64,000 nt of DNA from Pikeienuella litoralis (lineage in GTDB: Bacteria > Pseudomonadota > Alphaproteobacteria > Rhodobacterales > Rhodobacteraceae). The notes below the pieces were generated by a model that worked only from the letters and a program-made list of their open reading frames with translations, was not told the DNA's origin and ran no database searches. Numbering within the stretch: the stretch's first letter is position 1; every line of letters starts with the position of its first letter. Positions 16,925-26,170 of the stretch are shown in pieces. The stretch is from the NCBI RefSeq assembly GCF_037646705.1, contig NZ_JBBHER010000005.1, forward strand, positions 62,001-126,000, given 5' to 3'. The translations under genes and the position numbers were made by a program.

Positions 16925-17952
16925 TGGATTTTTTCGATACTCATGCCGGGGTCTTTCTGATCATTCTGGCGCAATGCCTTCTGGTCACGGTCTCGATCCT
17001 GGTCAGCCTCGCGTTCCTTCTCTACATGGACCGGAAAGTGTGGGCGGCGGTGCAGATGCGGCGCGGCCCGAACGTCGTCGGCCCGTGGGGGCTTCTGCAA
17101 TCCTTCGCGGATTTCCTGAAATTCGTGGTCAAGGAAGTCGTGATTCCCGCCGGGGCGGACAAGGCGGTGTTCCTGCTCGCGCCGCTCGCCACCTTCGTGC
17201 TGGCGACGATCTCGTGGGCGGTGATTCCCTTCGCGGACGGCTGGGTGATCTCCGACATGAATGTCGGCATCCTCTATATCTTCGCGATCTCATCGCTCGG
17301 CGTCTACGGCGTCATCATGGGCGGTTGGGCCTCGAACTCGAAATATGCGTTTCTCGGCGGATTGCGCTCGGCGGCGCAGATGGTGTCCTACGAGGTCTCG
17401 ATCGGATTCATCATCGTCGGCGTGCTGATCTCGACCGGCTCGCTCAACCTGTCCGAGATCGTCCGGGCGCAGAGCGGCGGGCTCGGATTCCTGAACTGGT
17501 ACTGGTTGCCGCATCTGCCGATGGTCGTGCTCTTCTTCGTGTCCGCTCTGGCGGAGACGAACCGCACGCCGTTCGACCTTCCCGAAGCGGAATCGGAGCT
17601 CGTGGCGGGGTATCAGGTCGAGTATTCGTCGACGCCCTATCTCCTCTTCATGATCGGCGAGTACATGAACATCGTGCTGATGTGCGCGATGACGACGATC
17701 CTGTTTTTCGGCGGCTGGCTGTCGCCGATCCCGGGCCTCCCCGACGGGCTGCTGTGGTTCGTTCTGAAGGTGGTGTTCTTCTTCTTCATCTTTGGCGTGG
17801 TGAAGGCCGTCCTGCCGCGCTACCGCTATGATCAGCTGATGCGGATCGGCTGGAAGGTGTTTCTGCCGCTGTCGCTCGGCTGGGTCGTGCTCGTTTCGGG
17901 GTTCGCGCATTTCGGCGTGCCGGGCTACGCCCGCTGGGCCTTGGGAGGTTGA
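16924..17952 (+). CDS. nuoH: NADH-quinone oxidoreductase subunit H
   Basis: This is a 342-residue membrane subunit with about eight transmembrane helices that links the quinone chamber to the proton-pumping arm. Conserved stretches include MDRKVWAAVQMRRGPNVVGPWG (split as MDRKVWAAVQ and MRRGPNVVGP), FAISSLGVYGVIMGGWASNS and ETNRTPFDLPEAESELVAGY. The start overlaps the stop of the lipoprotein gene (TAATG). Confidence 0.97.
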   Translation: MDFFDTHAGVFLIILAQCLLVTVSILVSLAFLLYMDRKVWAAVQMRRGPNVVGPWGLLQSFADFLKFVVKEVVIPAGADKAVFLLAPLATFVLATISWAVIPFADGWVISDMNVGILYIFAISSLGVYGVIMGGWASNSKYAFLGGLRSAAQMVSYEVSIGFIIVGVLISTGSLNLSEIVRAQSGGLGFLNWYWLPHLPMVVLFFVSALAETNRTPFDLPEAESELVAGYQVEYSSTPYLLFMIGEYMNIVLMCAMTTILFFGGWLSPIPGLPDGLLWFVLKVVFFFFIFGVVKAVLPRYRYDQLMRIGWKVFLPLSLGWVVLVSGFAHFGVPGYARWALGG

Positions 17953-17956
17953 GGCG

Positions 17957-18181
17957 GTGACGGCCGGACACATTCTTCCCGAGCGCGCGCCGGAGCGGGA
18001 CTCCAGGCTCGCCCGCCAGAGGGCGGGGCGCCTTTCCCGGTCTTTTCCGGCCGGACGGCTTTACCTTTCCGGTGAAACGCGCAAGACAGCGGGCGCGGCG
18101 CCGGTCGGCGCGAAGCGGCGGATCGTTCACGAAGTTCGTCGGCGTGAAAACGCGGCGAAAACAGCGATGGTGGAGGCGTAA
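17957..18181 (+). CDS. Small ORF between nuoH and nuoI (doubtful)
   Basis: This is a 74-codon frame from a GTG at 17957 whose stop overlaps the nuoI ATG (TAATG). The product is very Arg-rich and has no hydrophobic segment or known motif. The 228-bp gap is long for this operon. It may be a small coupled gene, an RNA leader for nuoI, or filler that happens to stay open in GC-rich DNA. The reading is uncertain. Confidence 0.28.
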   Translation: MTAGHILPERAPERDSRLARQRAGRLSRSFPAGRLYLSGETRKTAGAAPVGAKRRIVHEVRRRENAAKTAMVEA

Positions 18182-18672
18182 TGGGCATCCCGTTCGACAG
18201 GGCGTTTCGCTATTTCATGCTTGTCGATATCGTCGTCGGCTTCAAGCTGGGCTTCAAGTATATCATGAAGCCGAAGGCGACATTGAATTACCCCTTCGAG
18301 AAGGGGCGGCTCTCGCCGAGGTTCCGGGGCGAGCACGCGCTTCGCCGCTATCCGAACGGCGAGGAGCGGTGCATCGCCTGCAAGCTTTGCGAGGCGATCT
18401 GCCCGGCGCAGGCGATCACGATCGAGGCGGAACCGCGCGAGGACGGCTCGCGGCGGACGACGAAATACGATATCGACATGGTGAAGTGCATCTATTGCGG
18501 CTTCTGTCAGGAGGCCTGCCCGGTGGACGCCATCGTCGAGGGGCCGAATTTCGAATTCGCGACCGAGACCCGCGAGGAACTCCTCTACAACAAGCAGAAA
18601 CTGCTTGAGAACGGGGACCGCTGGGAGCGTGAGATCGCACGGAACATCGAACTGGACGCAGCTTACCGCTGA
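18181..18672 (+). CDS. nuoI: NADH-quinone oxidoreductase subunit I (two [4Fe-4S] clusters)
   Basis: This 163-residue ferredoxin-like subunit carries clusters N6a and N6b. The ligands are CIACKLCEAICPAQAI and CIYCGFCQEACPVDAI. The N-terminal PKATLNYPFEKGRLSPRFRG is the usual membrane-facing segment. It passes electrons from NuoG to NuoB. The length is normal for alphaproteobacteria. Confidence 0.97.
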   Translation: MGIPFDRAFRYFMLVDIVVGFKLGFKYIMKPKATLNYPFEKGRLSPRFRGEHALRRYPNGEERCIACKLCEAICPAQAITIEAEPREDGSRRTTKYDIDMVKCIYCGFCQEACPVDAIVEGPNFEFATETREELLYNKQKLLENGDRWEREIARNIELDAAYR

Positions 18673-18693
18673 CGGTTGCGAGAGGGGACTAAC

Positions 18694-19308
18694 ATGGCGC
18701 TGATCGCCATCGCATTCTATCTGTTCGCCACGGTTACGATCGTCGCCGGGCTTATGGTCACTGTGGCGCGGAATCCGGTGCATTCGGTGCTCTGGCTGAT
18801 CCTCGCGTTCTTCTCGGCCGCCTGCATGTTCGTGCTGATGGGCGCGGAGTTCGTCGCGATGATCCTGCTCATCGTCTATGTCGGCGCGGTCGCGGTGCTG
18901 TTCCTCTTCGTGGTGATGATGCTGGATGTCGATTTCCAGGAGTTGAGACGCGGGGTCGCCAACTACCTGCCGGTGGGGGTGATGATCGGGGTCGTTCTGC
19001 TGCTGGAGTTGTCGCTGGTGTTCGCCAACTGGCTGTTCGCGCCTGAAGCGCCGGCTCAGCGCGTCGCCGAGGCGCCGGCGCCGGAAACCGTGGAGAACAC
19101 CCTCGCGCTCGGGCGGTTGCTCTACACCGACTACGTCTACTTTTTCCAACTTGCGGGCGTGATCCTTTTCGTTGCGATGATCGGCGCCATCGTGCTGACG
19201 CTGCGCCCCCGCGACGGGGTCAAGAGGCAGGATGCGACGGTGCAGATCTGGCGCCGGCGCAGCGAGGCGGTGGAGCTGAAAGACGTGAAGCCGGGGCAGG
19301 GGATCTGA
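18694..19308 (+). CDS. nuoJ: NADH-quinone oxidoreductase subunit J
   Basis: This is a 204-residue membrane subunit with five hydrophobic helices and the conserved ARNPVHSVLWLILAFF and EFVAMILLIVYVGAVAVLFLF segments (the latter includes the pi-bulge helix linked to the quinone/proton coupling zone). The ATG at 18694 is preceded by GAGAGGGGAC at good spacing. An in-frame TTG at 18676 is less likely. Confidence 0.95.
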   Translation: MALIAIAFYLFATVTIVAGLMVTVARNPVHSVLWLILAFFSAACMFVLMGAEFVAMILLIVYVGAVAVLFLFVVMMLDVDFQELRRGVANYLPVGVMIGVVLLLELSLVFANWLFAPEAPAQRVAEAPAPETVENTLALGRLLYTDYVYFFQLAGVILFVAMIGAIVLTLRPRDGVKRQDATVQIWRRRSEAVELKDVKPGQGI

Positions 19309-19392
19309 GCGATGGGCGCTGTATGCTGGACTCCGAAGGTGGGCCGTCTTCCGGGCGTTTTCGCCGCCGCCGGACGCAAATGAGGTTCTGAG

Positions 19393-19698
19393 ATGATCGG
19401 GCTGAGCCATTATCTGACGGTCGCGGCGATACTTTTCGTCATCGGCATCTTCGGGATCTTCCTGAACAGGAAGAACATCATCGTCATCCTGATGTCGATC
19501 GAGCTGATGCTGCTCGCGGTGAACATCAATCTCGTCTCCTTTTCCGCGTATCTTGGCGACCTCGTCGGACAGATCTTCGCGCTTTTCGTGCTCACGGTCG
19601 CCGCTGCGGAGGCCGCGATCGGGTTGGCCATCCTGGTCTGTTTCAACCGAAACCGCGGCTCGATCGCGGTTGAGGACGTCAACATGATGAAGGGCTGA
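19393..19698 (+). CDS. nuoK: NADH-quinone oxidoreductase subunit K
   Basis: This is a 101-residue subunit with three transmembrane helices, related to Mrp antiporter subunit C. The signature IVILMSIELMLLAVNINLVSF contains the conserved glutamate of helix 2, and a second Glu lies in AAAEAAIGLAILV. GAGGTTCTGAG precedes the ATG. The 84-bp gap before it holds only a 23-codon frame from 19312, which I do not regard as a gene. Confidence 0.96.
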   Translation: MIGLSHYLTVAAILFVIGIFGIFLNRKNIIVILMSIELMLLAVNINLVSFSAYLGDLVGQIFALFVLTVAAAEAAIGLAILVCFNRNRGSIAVEDVNMMKG

Positions 19699-19703
19699 GC
19701 GCA

Positions 19704-21641
19704 GTGTTCCAAATCATACTCTTCGCCCCTCTGCTTGGCGCTCTGATCGTTGGGTTCTTCGGCCGGTCGCTTGGCGACCGCCTGGCGATGACCATCCCGA
19801 CCGCTCTGCTCTTCGTCTCGGCCGCGCTGTCCTGGGTCGCGTTCTTCATGTACGCCGGCGGGGAGGGCGATGTGATCCCGCTCTTTCGCTGGATCGATTC
19901 CGGAGCGGTGTCCGTCGACTGGACGATCCGGGTCGATACGCTGACCGCGGTGATGCTGGTCGTCGTGACGACGGTGTCGTCGCTCGTGCATCTCTACTCG
20001 ATCGGTTACATGGAGGAGGATCCGTCAAAGGCGCGGTTCTTCGCCTATCTCAGCCTCTTCACCTTCGCGATGCTGGCGCTGGTGACGGCGAACGACCTCC
20101 TGCAGCTTTTCTTCGGCTGGGAAGGCGTCGGCCTCTGCTCCTATCTGCTGATCGGGTTCTGGCATCACAAGCCGTCGGCCAACGCCGCGGCGATCAAGGC
20201 GTTCGTCGTCAACCGGGTCGGGGACTTCGCCTTTCTGCTTGGGATATTCGGCCTGTTCTTCATGGTCGACAGCGTTGGGTTCGACGAGATTTTCGCGGCG
20301 GCGCCGGCGCTGGCGGACTCCACCATCACCTTCCTCGGCGCGGATCTGAACGCCGCCGAGCTGATCATGACGCTTCTCTTCATCGGCGCGATGGGGAAAT
20401 CGGCTCAGCTCTTTCTGCACACCTGGCTGCCGGACGCGATGGAGGGGCCGACGCCGGTGTCCGCGCTGATCCACGCCGCGACCATGGTGACGGCGGGAGT
20501 GTTCCTCGTCTGCCGCATGTCGCCGCTGATGGAGGTCGCTCCGAATGCGATGATCTTCGTGCTGGTGATCGGCTCGACGACCGCTTTCGTCGCCGCGACG
20601 ATCGCTTTGGTGCAGAACGACATCAAGCGGGTGATCGCCTATTCGACCTGCTCGCAGCTCGGCTACATGTTCGCCGCCGCCGGCGTCGGCGCCTATGAGG
20701 CGGCGATGTTCCACCTGTTCACGCACGCCTTCTTCAAGGCGCTTCTGTTCCTTTGCTCCGGCTCGGTGATCCTGGCGATGCATCACGAACAGGACATGCG
20801 CCGCTATGGCGGTTTGCGGAAGAAGATCCCGCTCACCTTCTGGACCATGATGATCGGGACGCTGGCGATCACCGGCGTCGGGATTCCGCTGACCAGCATC
20901 GGTTTCGCCGGTTTCCTCTCGAAAGACGCGATCATCGAGAGCGTTTTCGCCGGCGCCGGCGCGGACTATGCGTTCGTGATGCTTGTGCTCGCCGCGGCGA
21001 TGACCTCGTTCTATTCGTGGCGGCTCATGTTTCTCACCTTCTTCGGCGAGAGCCGCGCCGACCCGCACACCTTCGAGCACGCGCATGAGAGCCCGAAGGT
21101 GATGCTGATCCCGCTTTATGTGCTGGCGGTCGGGGCGGTCCTTGGCGGCGTCGCTTTCTACGGGAACTTCTTCGGACACGGCGAGGACGCGTTCTGGGCG
21201 GGGGCCATCTTCTCCGGCCCGGACAACACCGTCGTCCATGACGCGCATGGGGTTTCCTGGCAGGTTAAGATCTCGCCCTTCATCGCCATGCTGGTCGGGT
21301 TCCTGATCGCCTATGTGATGTACATCCTCCGCCCTGGCTCGGCCGCCGCTCTGGCCCGCCAGCAGCGCCCGCTTTACACCTTCCTGCTCAACAAGTGGTA
21401 TTTCGACGAGATCTACGACTTCTTCATCGTCAGCGGCGCGAAAAAGCTCGGTCGGTTGTTCTGGAAGCGGGGCGACGGCAATGTGATCGACGGGATCGTG
21501 AACGGGCTTGCGCTGAACATGGTCCCCTTCTTCACCGGTCTCGCTGCGCGCGCGCAGTCCGGCTTCATTTTTCACTATGCTTTCGCGATGATCCTCGGCG
21601 TTGCCGCGCTCATCACCTGGTATTCGGTTTTCGGAGGCTGA
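19704..21641 (+). CDS. nuoL: NADH-quinone oxidoreductase subunit L
   Basis: This 645-residue antiporter-like proton-pump subunit sits at the distal end of the membrane arm. It starts with GTG (MFQIILFAPLLGAL). The conserved core includes LLQLFFGWEGVGLCSYLLIGFW, LFLHTWLPDAMEGPTPVSALIHAATMV (in two parts) and YSTCSQLGYM. The C-terminal lateral helix region is present. It lies 5 bp after nuoK. The length is slightly longer than E. coli NuoL (613). Confidence 0.96.
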   Translation: MFQIILFAPLLGALIVGFFGRSLGDRLAMTIPTALLFVSAALSWVAFFMYAGGEGDVIPLFRWIDSGAVSVDWTIRVDTLTAVMLVVVTTVSSLVHLYSIGYMEEDPSKARFFAYLSLFTFAMLALVTANDLLQLFFGWEGVGLCSYLLIGFWHHKPSANAAAIKAFVVNRVGDFAFLLGIFGLFFMVDSVGFDEIFAAAPALADSTITFLGADLNAAELIMTLLFIGAMGKSAQLFLHTWLPDAMEGPTPVSALIHAATMVTAGVFLVCRMSPLMEVAPNAMIFVLVIGSTTAFVAATIALVQNDIKRVIAYSTCSQLGYMFAAAGVGAYEAAMFHLFTHAFFKALLFLCSGSVILAMHHEQDMRRYGGLRKKIPLTFWTMMIGTLAITGVGIPLTSIGFAGFLSKDAIIESVFAGAGADYAFVMLVLAAAMTSFYSWRLMFLTFFGESRADPHTFEHAHESPKVMLIPLYVLAVGAVLGGVAFYGNFFGHGEDAFWAGAIFSGPDNTVVHDAHGVSWQVKISPFIAMLVGFLIAYVMYILRPGSAAALARQQRPLYTFLLNKWYFDEIYDFFIVSGAKKLGRLFWKRGDGNVIDGIVNGLALNMVPFFTGLAARAQSGFIFHYAFAMILGVAALITWYSVFGG

Positions 21642-21645
21642 TGCG

Positions 21646-23175
21646 GTGTTGCCTTATCTCTCCATCATCATCTTCCTGCCTCTGGTTGGCGCGCTGATCA
21701 TCTTCCTGCTGGTGAAGGGGGATTCGGCGCAGGCGGTGAAGAACGCGCGATGGACCGCGCTGTTCACGACCGGGTTCACGTTCCTTCTGTCGCTGCCGGT
21801 TATCTTCGGGTTCGATCCGGCGGATCCCGGCTTTCAGTTTCTGGAGGAGCGGGCCTGGCTCGGCCCGCTCACCTACCGCGTCGGCGTCGATGGGCTTTCG
21901 GTCGCCTTCGTGATGCTGACGACGTTCCTGATGCCGCTGGTGATCGGCGCGTGCTGGTCCGTTCAGACCAGGGTCAAGGAATACATGATCACATTCCTCG
22001 TGCTGGAGACGCTGATGATCGGCGTTTTCTGCTCGCTTGATTTGATCCTGTTTTATATCTTCTTTGAGGGCGGCCTGATCCCGATGTTCCTGATTATCGG
22101 GATCTGGGGCGGTGTGGACCGGGTCTATGCGACCTTCAAATTCTTCCTCTACACGCTGCTCGGCTCTCTCTTCATGCTGATCGCGATGATTGCGATGTAC
22201 TGGGACGCCGGCACGACGGACATCGTCGCGCTCTTGCGGCACAACTTCGATTCGAGCGCGATCGAGCTTTGGGGCTGGAGCATTCTCGGCGGCTTCCAGA
22301 CCCTGCTCTGGCTCGGCTTCTTCGTCTCCTTCGCGGTGAAGATGCCGATGTGGCCGGTGCACACCTGGTTGCCGGACGCTCACGTGCAGGCGCCGACCGC
22401 GGGCTCGGTGGTTCTGGCCGCCATCCTGCTGAAGATGGGCGGCTATGGGTTCCTGCGGTTCAGCCTGCCGATGTTCCCCGTGGCGTCGGAATTGATGGCG
22501 GATTTCGTCTTCGCGCTGAGCGCGATCGCCATCGTCTACACGTCGCTGGTGGCGCTGGCGCAGGAGGACATGAAGAAGCTGATCGCCTATTCCTCCGTCG
22601 CCCATATGGGCTTCGTGACCATCGGCATCTTTTCGGCGAACCAGCAGGGGATCGACGGCGCGATCTTCCAGATGATCAGCCACGGGTTCATCTCCGGCGC
22701 GCTCTTTCTCTGCATCGGCGTCCTTTACGACCGGATGCACACGCGCGAGATCGCAGCTTATGGCGGGCTCGTCGTCCGGATGCCGCTTTACGCGGCGGTG
22801 TTCCTGTTGTTCACCATGGCCAATATCGGGCTTCCGGGAACGTCGGGCTTCATCGGCGAGTTTCTGACGCTGGTCGGCGTCTTTCAGATCTCGACATGGA
22901 CGGGGGTCTTCGCGACCACCGGCGTCATCCTGTCGGCGGCCTACGCGCTCTGGTTGTATCGGCGGCTGGTCTTTGGCGAGTTGATCAAGGAAAGCCTGAA
23001 GAATATCAAGGATATCGACCGACGCGAGATCGCCATCTTCGTCCCGCTCGCCGTCGGGACCTTGGTTCTCGGGATATACCCGAGCGTGTTGACGGACATT
23101 ACCGGCCCTTCGGTGGAGGCGCTCCTCGCGAATATCGATATCGCGCGTGAGAGCTTCAACCTGGCCATGAAGTGA
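21646..23175 (+). CDS. nuoM: NADH-quinone oxidoreductase subunit M
   Basis: This is a 509-residue antiporter-like proton-pump subunit. I place the start at a GTG (21646, MLPYLSIIIFLP), with GGAGG at 21634-21638 upstream at normal distance. The longer in-frame ATG at 21601 lies inside nuoL and gives a non-conserved N-terminus. Conserved segments include FFEGGLIPMFLIIGIWGG, MWPVHTWLPDAHVQAPT and YSSVAHMGFVTIGIF. Confidence 0.95.
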   Translation: MLPYLSIIIFLPLVGALIIFLLVKGDSAQAVKNARWTALFTTGFTFLLSLPVIFGFDPADPGFQFLEERAWLGPLTYRVGVDGLSVAFVMLTTFLMPLVIGACWSVQTRVKEYMITFLVLETLMIGVFCSLDLILFYIFFEGGLIPMFLIIGIWGGVDRVYATFKFFLYTLLGSLFMLIAMIAMYWDAGTTDIVALLRHNFDSSAIELWGWSILGGFQTLLWLGFFVSFAVKMPMWPVHTWLPDAHVQAPTAGSVVLAAILLKMGGYGFLRFSLPMFPVASELMADFVFALSAIAIVYTSLVALAQEDMKKLIAYSSVAHMGFVTIGIFSANQQGIDGAIFQMISHGFISGALFLCIGVLYDRMHTREIAAYGGLVVRMPLYAAVFLLFTMANIGLPGTSGFIGEFLTLVGVFQISTWTGVFATTGVILSAAYALWLYRRLVFGELIKESLKNIKDIDRREIAIFVPLAVGTLVLGIYPSVLTDITGPSVEALLANIDIARESFNLAMK

Positions 23176-23182
23176 GGCCACG

Positions 23183-24628
23183 ATGATCGGTGCAGATATC
23201 AACCTGATCCTGCCGGAACTGCTGCTGGTGGTCGGCGCCATGAGTCTTCTGATGTTCGGCGCCTTTGGCGGCGGCGATCGTCGGGCCGGCCTGATCAACT
23301 GGCTGCTGGCCGGGCTGATGACGGTGCTCGCCATCCTGATCGTCGTGGACCCGCGCACCGGGCAGGCGTTCGGCGGAGCGTTCGTGACCGATGCGTTCGG
23401 CAGCCTCGCCAAGGTGATAATCCTGCTCTCCGCCGCCGTCGTGCTCGTTCTCTCGCGAGATTTTCTCGAACGTCGCAAGCTGATGAAGTTCGAGTTTCCG
23501 GTTCTGGTCGGGCTCGCGGTGACCGGCATGATGCTGATGGTGTCGGCTGGCGATCTGATCAGCTTCTACATGGCGGTGGAGCTTGAATCCCTGGCGCTCT
23601 ACGTCGTCGCGTCGTTCCGGCGCGACAGTTTGAGATCGACCGAGGCGGGCTTGAAATATTTCGTCCTCGGCGCGCTTTCTTCAGGATTGCTTCTTTACGG
23701 CGCGTCGTTCGTCTACGGCTACACCGGGACCACGAATTTTGAGCGGATCGCGGCGGTCGCGATGTCGGATGAGGTTCCGCTTGGCCTGATCTTCGGGATT
23801 TCGTTCATCGCCGCCGGGCTGGCGTTCAAGATCTCCGCGGCCCCGTTCCACATGTGGACCCCGGACGTCTATGACGGCGCGCCGACGCCGGTGACCGCGC
23901 TTCTGATCTCCGCGCCGAAGGTGGCGGCGGCGGCGCTTTTCGCCAGGGTCATGTATGACGCGTTCGGCGAGACGACGGAAAGCTGGCGGCAGATCGTCGT
24001 CTTCATCTCCATCGTTTCGATGTTCTGGGGCTCGGTCGCGGCGATCGGCCAGGCCGATCTCAAGCGGATGATGGCCTATTCGACGATCGGGCACATGGGG
24101 TTCGCGCTGATCGGGCTCGCCGCGGGAACGGTTGAGGGCGCGGAAAGCCTGATGATCTATCTCGCGATCTATGTGGTGATGAATATCGGCATGTTCGCGT
24201 TCTTCCTTTCGATGGAGCGGGGCGGGCGGCCGGTCAGCCGGATCTCCGATCTCGCCGGGTTGTCGAAGGAGTCTCCGGGGCAGGCGCTTGCGCTCTGCGC
24301 GCTCCTGTTCTCCTTGGCCGGGATTCCGCCGCTCGCCGGGTTCTTCGCCAAGTATTTCGTCTTCATGGCTGCGGTCGAGGCCGGGCTTGCGCCGCTGGCG
24401 TTGGCGGGCGTGGTCGCCTCGGTGATCGCCGCGTTCTATTATCTTCGGATCATCAAGGTGATGTATTTCGACGACTCGGACGAGCCGCTCGACGGGCGGT
24501 TGCTCACGTCGAACCGGCTCGCGCTGGGGGTCTGCGCGTTCCTCGTCAGCGTGGGGTGGCTGCCCTTCATCAATGGCTTTGGGCTGATCGACGCCAGCCG
24601 CGTGGCGGCTGAAGCGCTCGTGCGCTAG
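23183..24628 (+). CDS. nuoN: NADH-quinone oxidoreductase subunit N
   Basis: This 481-residue subunit is the third antiporter-like pump of complex I. Conserved FYMAVELESLALYVVASFRR, KISAAPFHMWTPDVYDGAPTP (in parts) and YSTIGHMGFALIGLA are seen, with about 14 hydrophobic segments. The stop TAG is directly followed by the birA ATG with no gap, so birA is probably coupled to it. Confidence 0.96.
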   Translation: MIGADINLILPELLLVVGAMSLLMFGAFGGGDRRAGLINWLLAGLMTVLAILIVVDPRTGQAFGGAFVTDAFGSLAKVIILLSAAVVLVLSRDFLERRKLMKFEFPVLVGLAVTGMMLMVSAGDLISFYMAVELESLALYVVASFRRDSLRSTEAGLKYFVLGALSSGLLLYGASFVYGYTGTTNFERIAAVAMSDEVPLGLIFGISFIAAGLAFKISAAPFHMWTPDVYDGAPTPVTALLISAPKVAAAALFARVMYDAFGETTESWRQIVVFISIVSMFWGSVAAIGQADLKRMMAYSTIGHMGFALIGLAAGTVEGAESLMIYLAIYVVMNIGMFAFFLSMERGGRPVSRISDLAGLSKESPGQALALCALLFSLAGIPPLAGFFAKYFVFMAAVEAGLAPLALAGVVASVIAAFYYLRIIKVMYFDDSDEPLDGRLLTSNRLALGVCAFLVSVGWLPFINGFGLIDASRVAAEALVR

Positions 24629-25387
24629 ATGTCGGTCGAGCCACCGGTCGATTGGCCGCGCGGCCTCGGACTGATCTATCTCGATGAAGTCGACAGCACG
24701 AATGAAGAGGCCCGTCGGCGCGCCGCCGCGGGCGAGGCGGGGCCGCTCTGGATAGCGGCGCGAAGGCAGGTCGCCGGTCGGGGCCGATGGGGACGGGTCT
24801 GGCTGGAGGCTGAGGGGAATCTCTACGCGACCCTGTTGTCGCGGCCCGAGATCAGGACAGCCGAGGCCGGGCTTCTTTCCTTCGCGGCCTGCCTCGCGAT
24901 CGCCGAGTTTTTCGAGGGGGCGGGCGGCGCGGTCGCGCTCAAATGGCCGAACGACGCGCTTCTGAATGGTGGAAAAGCCGCGGGCGTGCTACTTGAAGGC
25001 TCGGGGCGCGGCGATTATCTCGACTGGCTCGCGATCGGCGTCGGCGTCAATCTTGTGAGCGCGCCCTCGGCTGAGAGCGCCGGAGGCGCGCATCCGCCCA
25101 CCAGTCTTCTGGCCTCCACGGGAAAGCGGATCGCGCCGGAGGTGGCGCTGCGGGAGATCGCGACCAGTCTCGACCGCTGGTCGAAGCGGCTGACGAGCGA
25201 AGGATTTGCGCCGTTGAGGGCCGCATGGCTGTCGCGCGCGACGCGGCTGGGGGAACGGATCGAGGCGCGGACGCCGAAGGAGACCATCCCCGGCGTCTTC
25301 GAGGATGTGGATGAGAAGGGCGCGCTTGTTCTGAGAACGTCGGACGGCGTGCGCCGGATACATGCAGCGGATATCTACTTTACGTGA
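24629..25387 (+). CDS. birA: Biotin-[acetyl-CoA-carboxylase] ligase
   Basis: This 252-residue enzyme activates biotin with ATP and attaches it to the biotin carrier protein of acetyl-CoA carboxylase. The biotinyl-AMP loop AGRGRWGRVW (near residues 50-59) and the catalytic LKWPNDALLNGGKAAGVLLE (in two parts, KWPND and KAAGVLLE) are clear. There is no N-terminal HTH, so unlike E. coli BirA it is not a repressor. It begins at the base after the nuoN stop, an arrangement known from other Rhodobacterales. Confidence 0.93.
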   Translation: MSVEPPVDWPRGLGLIYLDEVDSTNEEARRRAAAGEAGPLWIAARRQVAGRGRWGRVWLEAEGNLYATLLSRPEIRTAEAGLLSFAACLAIAEFFEGAGGAVALKWPNDALLNGGKAAGVLLEGSGRGDYLDWLAIGVGVNLVSAPSAESAGGAHPPTSLLASTGKRIAPEVALREIATSLDRWSKRLTSEGFAPLRAAWLSRATRLGERIEARTPKETIPGVFEDVDEKGALVLRTSDGVRRIHAADIYFT

Positions 25388-25399
25388 AAGGGGCGGGTC

Positions 25400-26170
25400 A
25401 TGCTGCTCGCGATCGACGCCGGCAATACGAATACCGTTTTCACTGTTTTCGACAGCGAGCGGCTGGTCGTGTCCATGCGTTGTTCGACCTATGGGCCGCG
25501 GACGGCGGATGAGTATTTCGTCTGGCTGAATCGCCTGATGGAGCATCACCGCGTCGACAGCGCCGCCATCAGCGACGCGATCATCGCCACCGTCGTGCCG
25601 CAGACGCTGTTCAACCTGCGTCTGCTCTGCCGGGAGTTTTTCGGGTGTGAGCCGTTGGTGGTCGGCTCGCCGGAGTGCCGGCTCGGCGTGAAGATCAAGG
25701 TGAAGCGCGAGCGCGAGGTCGGCGCGGATCGGCTGGTCAACACCGTCGGCGCCTATGAGTCTTACGGGCCGAACCTCATCGTCGTCGATTTCGGCACCGC
25801 CACGACCTTCGATGTCGTTGATTTCGAAGGCGCCTACGCCGGAGGGGTGATCGCCCCCGGGGTGAATCTTTCTCTGAAGGCTCTTCATGAGGCGGCGGCG
25901 AAACTGCCGAATATCGATGTGGCGAAGCCGCCGCATGTTATCGGCGTCGACACCGTGGGCGCGATGCAATCCGGAGTTTATTGGGGGTATGTGAGCCTGA
26001 TCGAAGGCGTGTGCAAACGGGTCGCTGACGAGACGGGCGCGCCGATGACTGTGATCGCGACGGGCGGGCTTTCCGCGCTTTTCGCGGGCGGGACATCGGC
26101 GATCAATCATGTGGACGGGGATCTCACAATGCGTGGCCTCGTCAAAATCCATAAGGAAAACAGGCTGTAA
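25400..26170 (+). CDS. coaX: Type III pantothenate kinase
   Basis: This 256-residue ASKHA-fold kinase phosphorylates pantothenate, the first step of coenzyme A synthesis. Motifs are the N-terminal phosphate loop IDAGNTNTVFTVFD, the middle GADRLVNTVGA and FGTATTFDVVD segments, and GGVIAPGVNLS. Type III enzymes are known not to be inhibited by CoA. AAGGGGCGGGTC provides the RBS. It is followed directly by rnj with no gap. Confidence 0.95.
   Translation: MLLAIDAGNTNTVFTVFDSERLVVSMRCSTYGPRTADEYFVWLNRLMEHHRVDSAAISDAIIATVVPQTLFNLRLLCREFFGCEPLVVGSPECRLGVKIKVKREREVGADRLVNTVGAYESYGPNLIVVDFGTATTFDVVDFEGAYAGGVIAPGVNLSLKALHEAAAKLPNIDVAKPPHVIGVDTVGAMQSGVYWGYVSLIEGVCKRVADETGAPMTVIATGGLSALFAGGTSAINHVDGDLTMRGLVKIHKENRL

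Noticed and set aside
19312..19383. 23-codon frame between nuoJ and nuoK
   Set aside because: It is too short, has no RBS of note, and is more likely spacer before nuoK.
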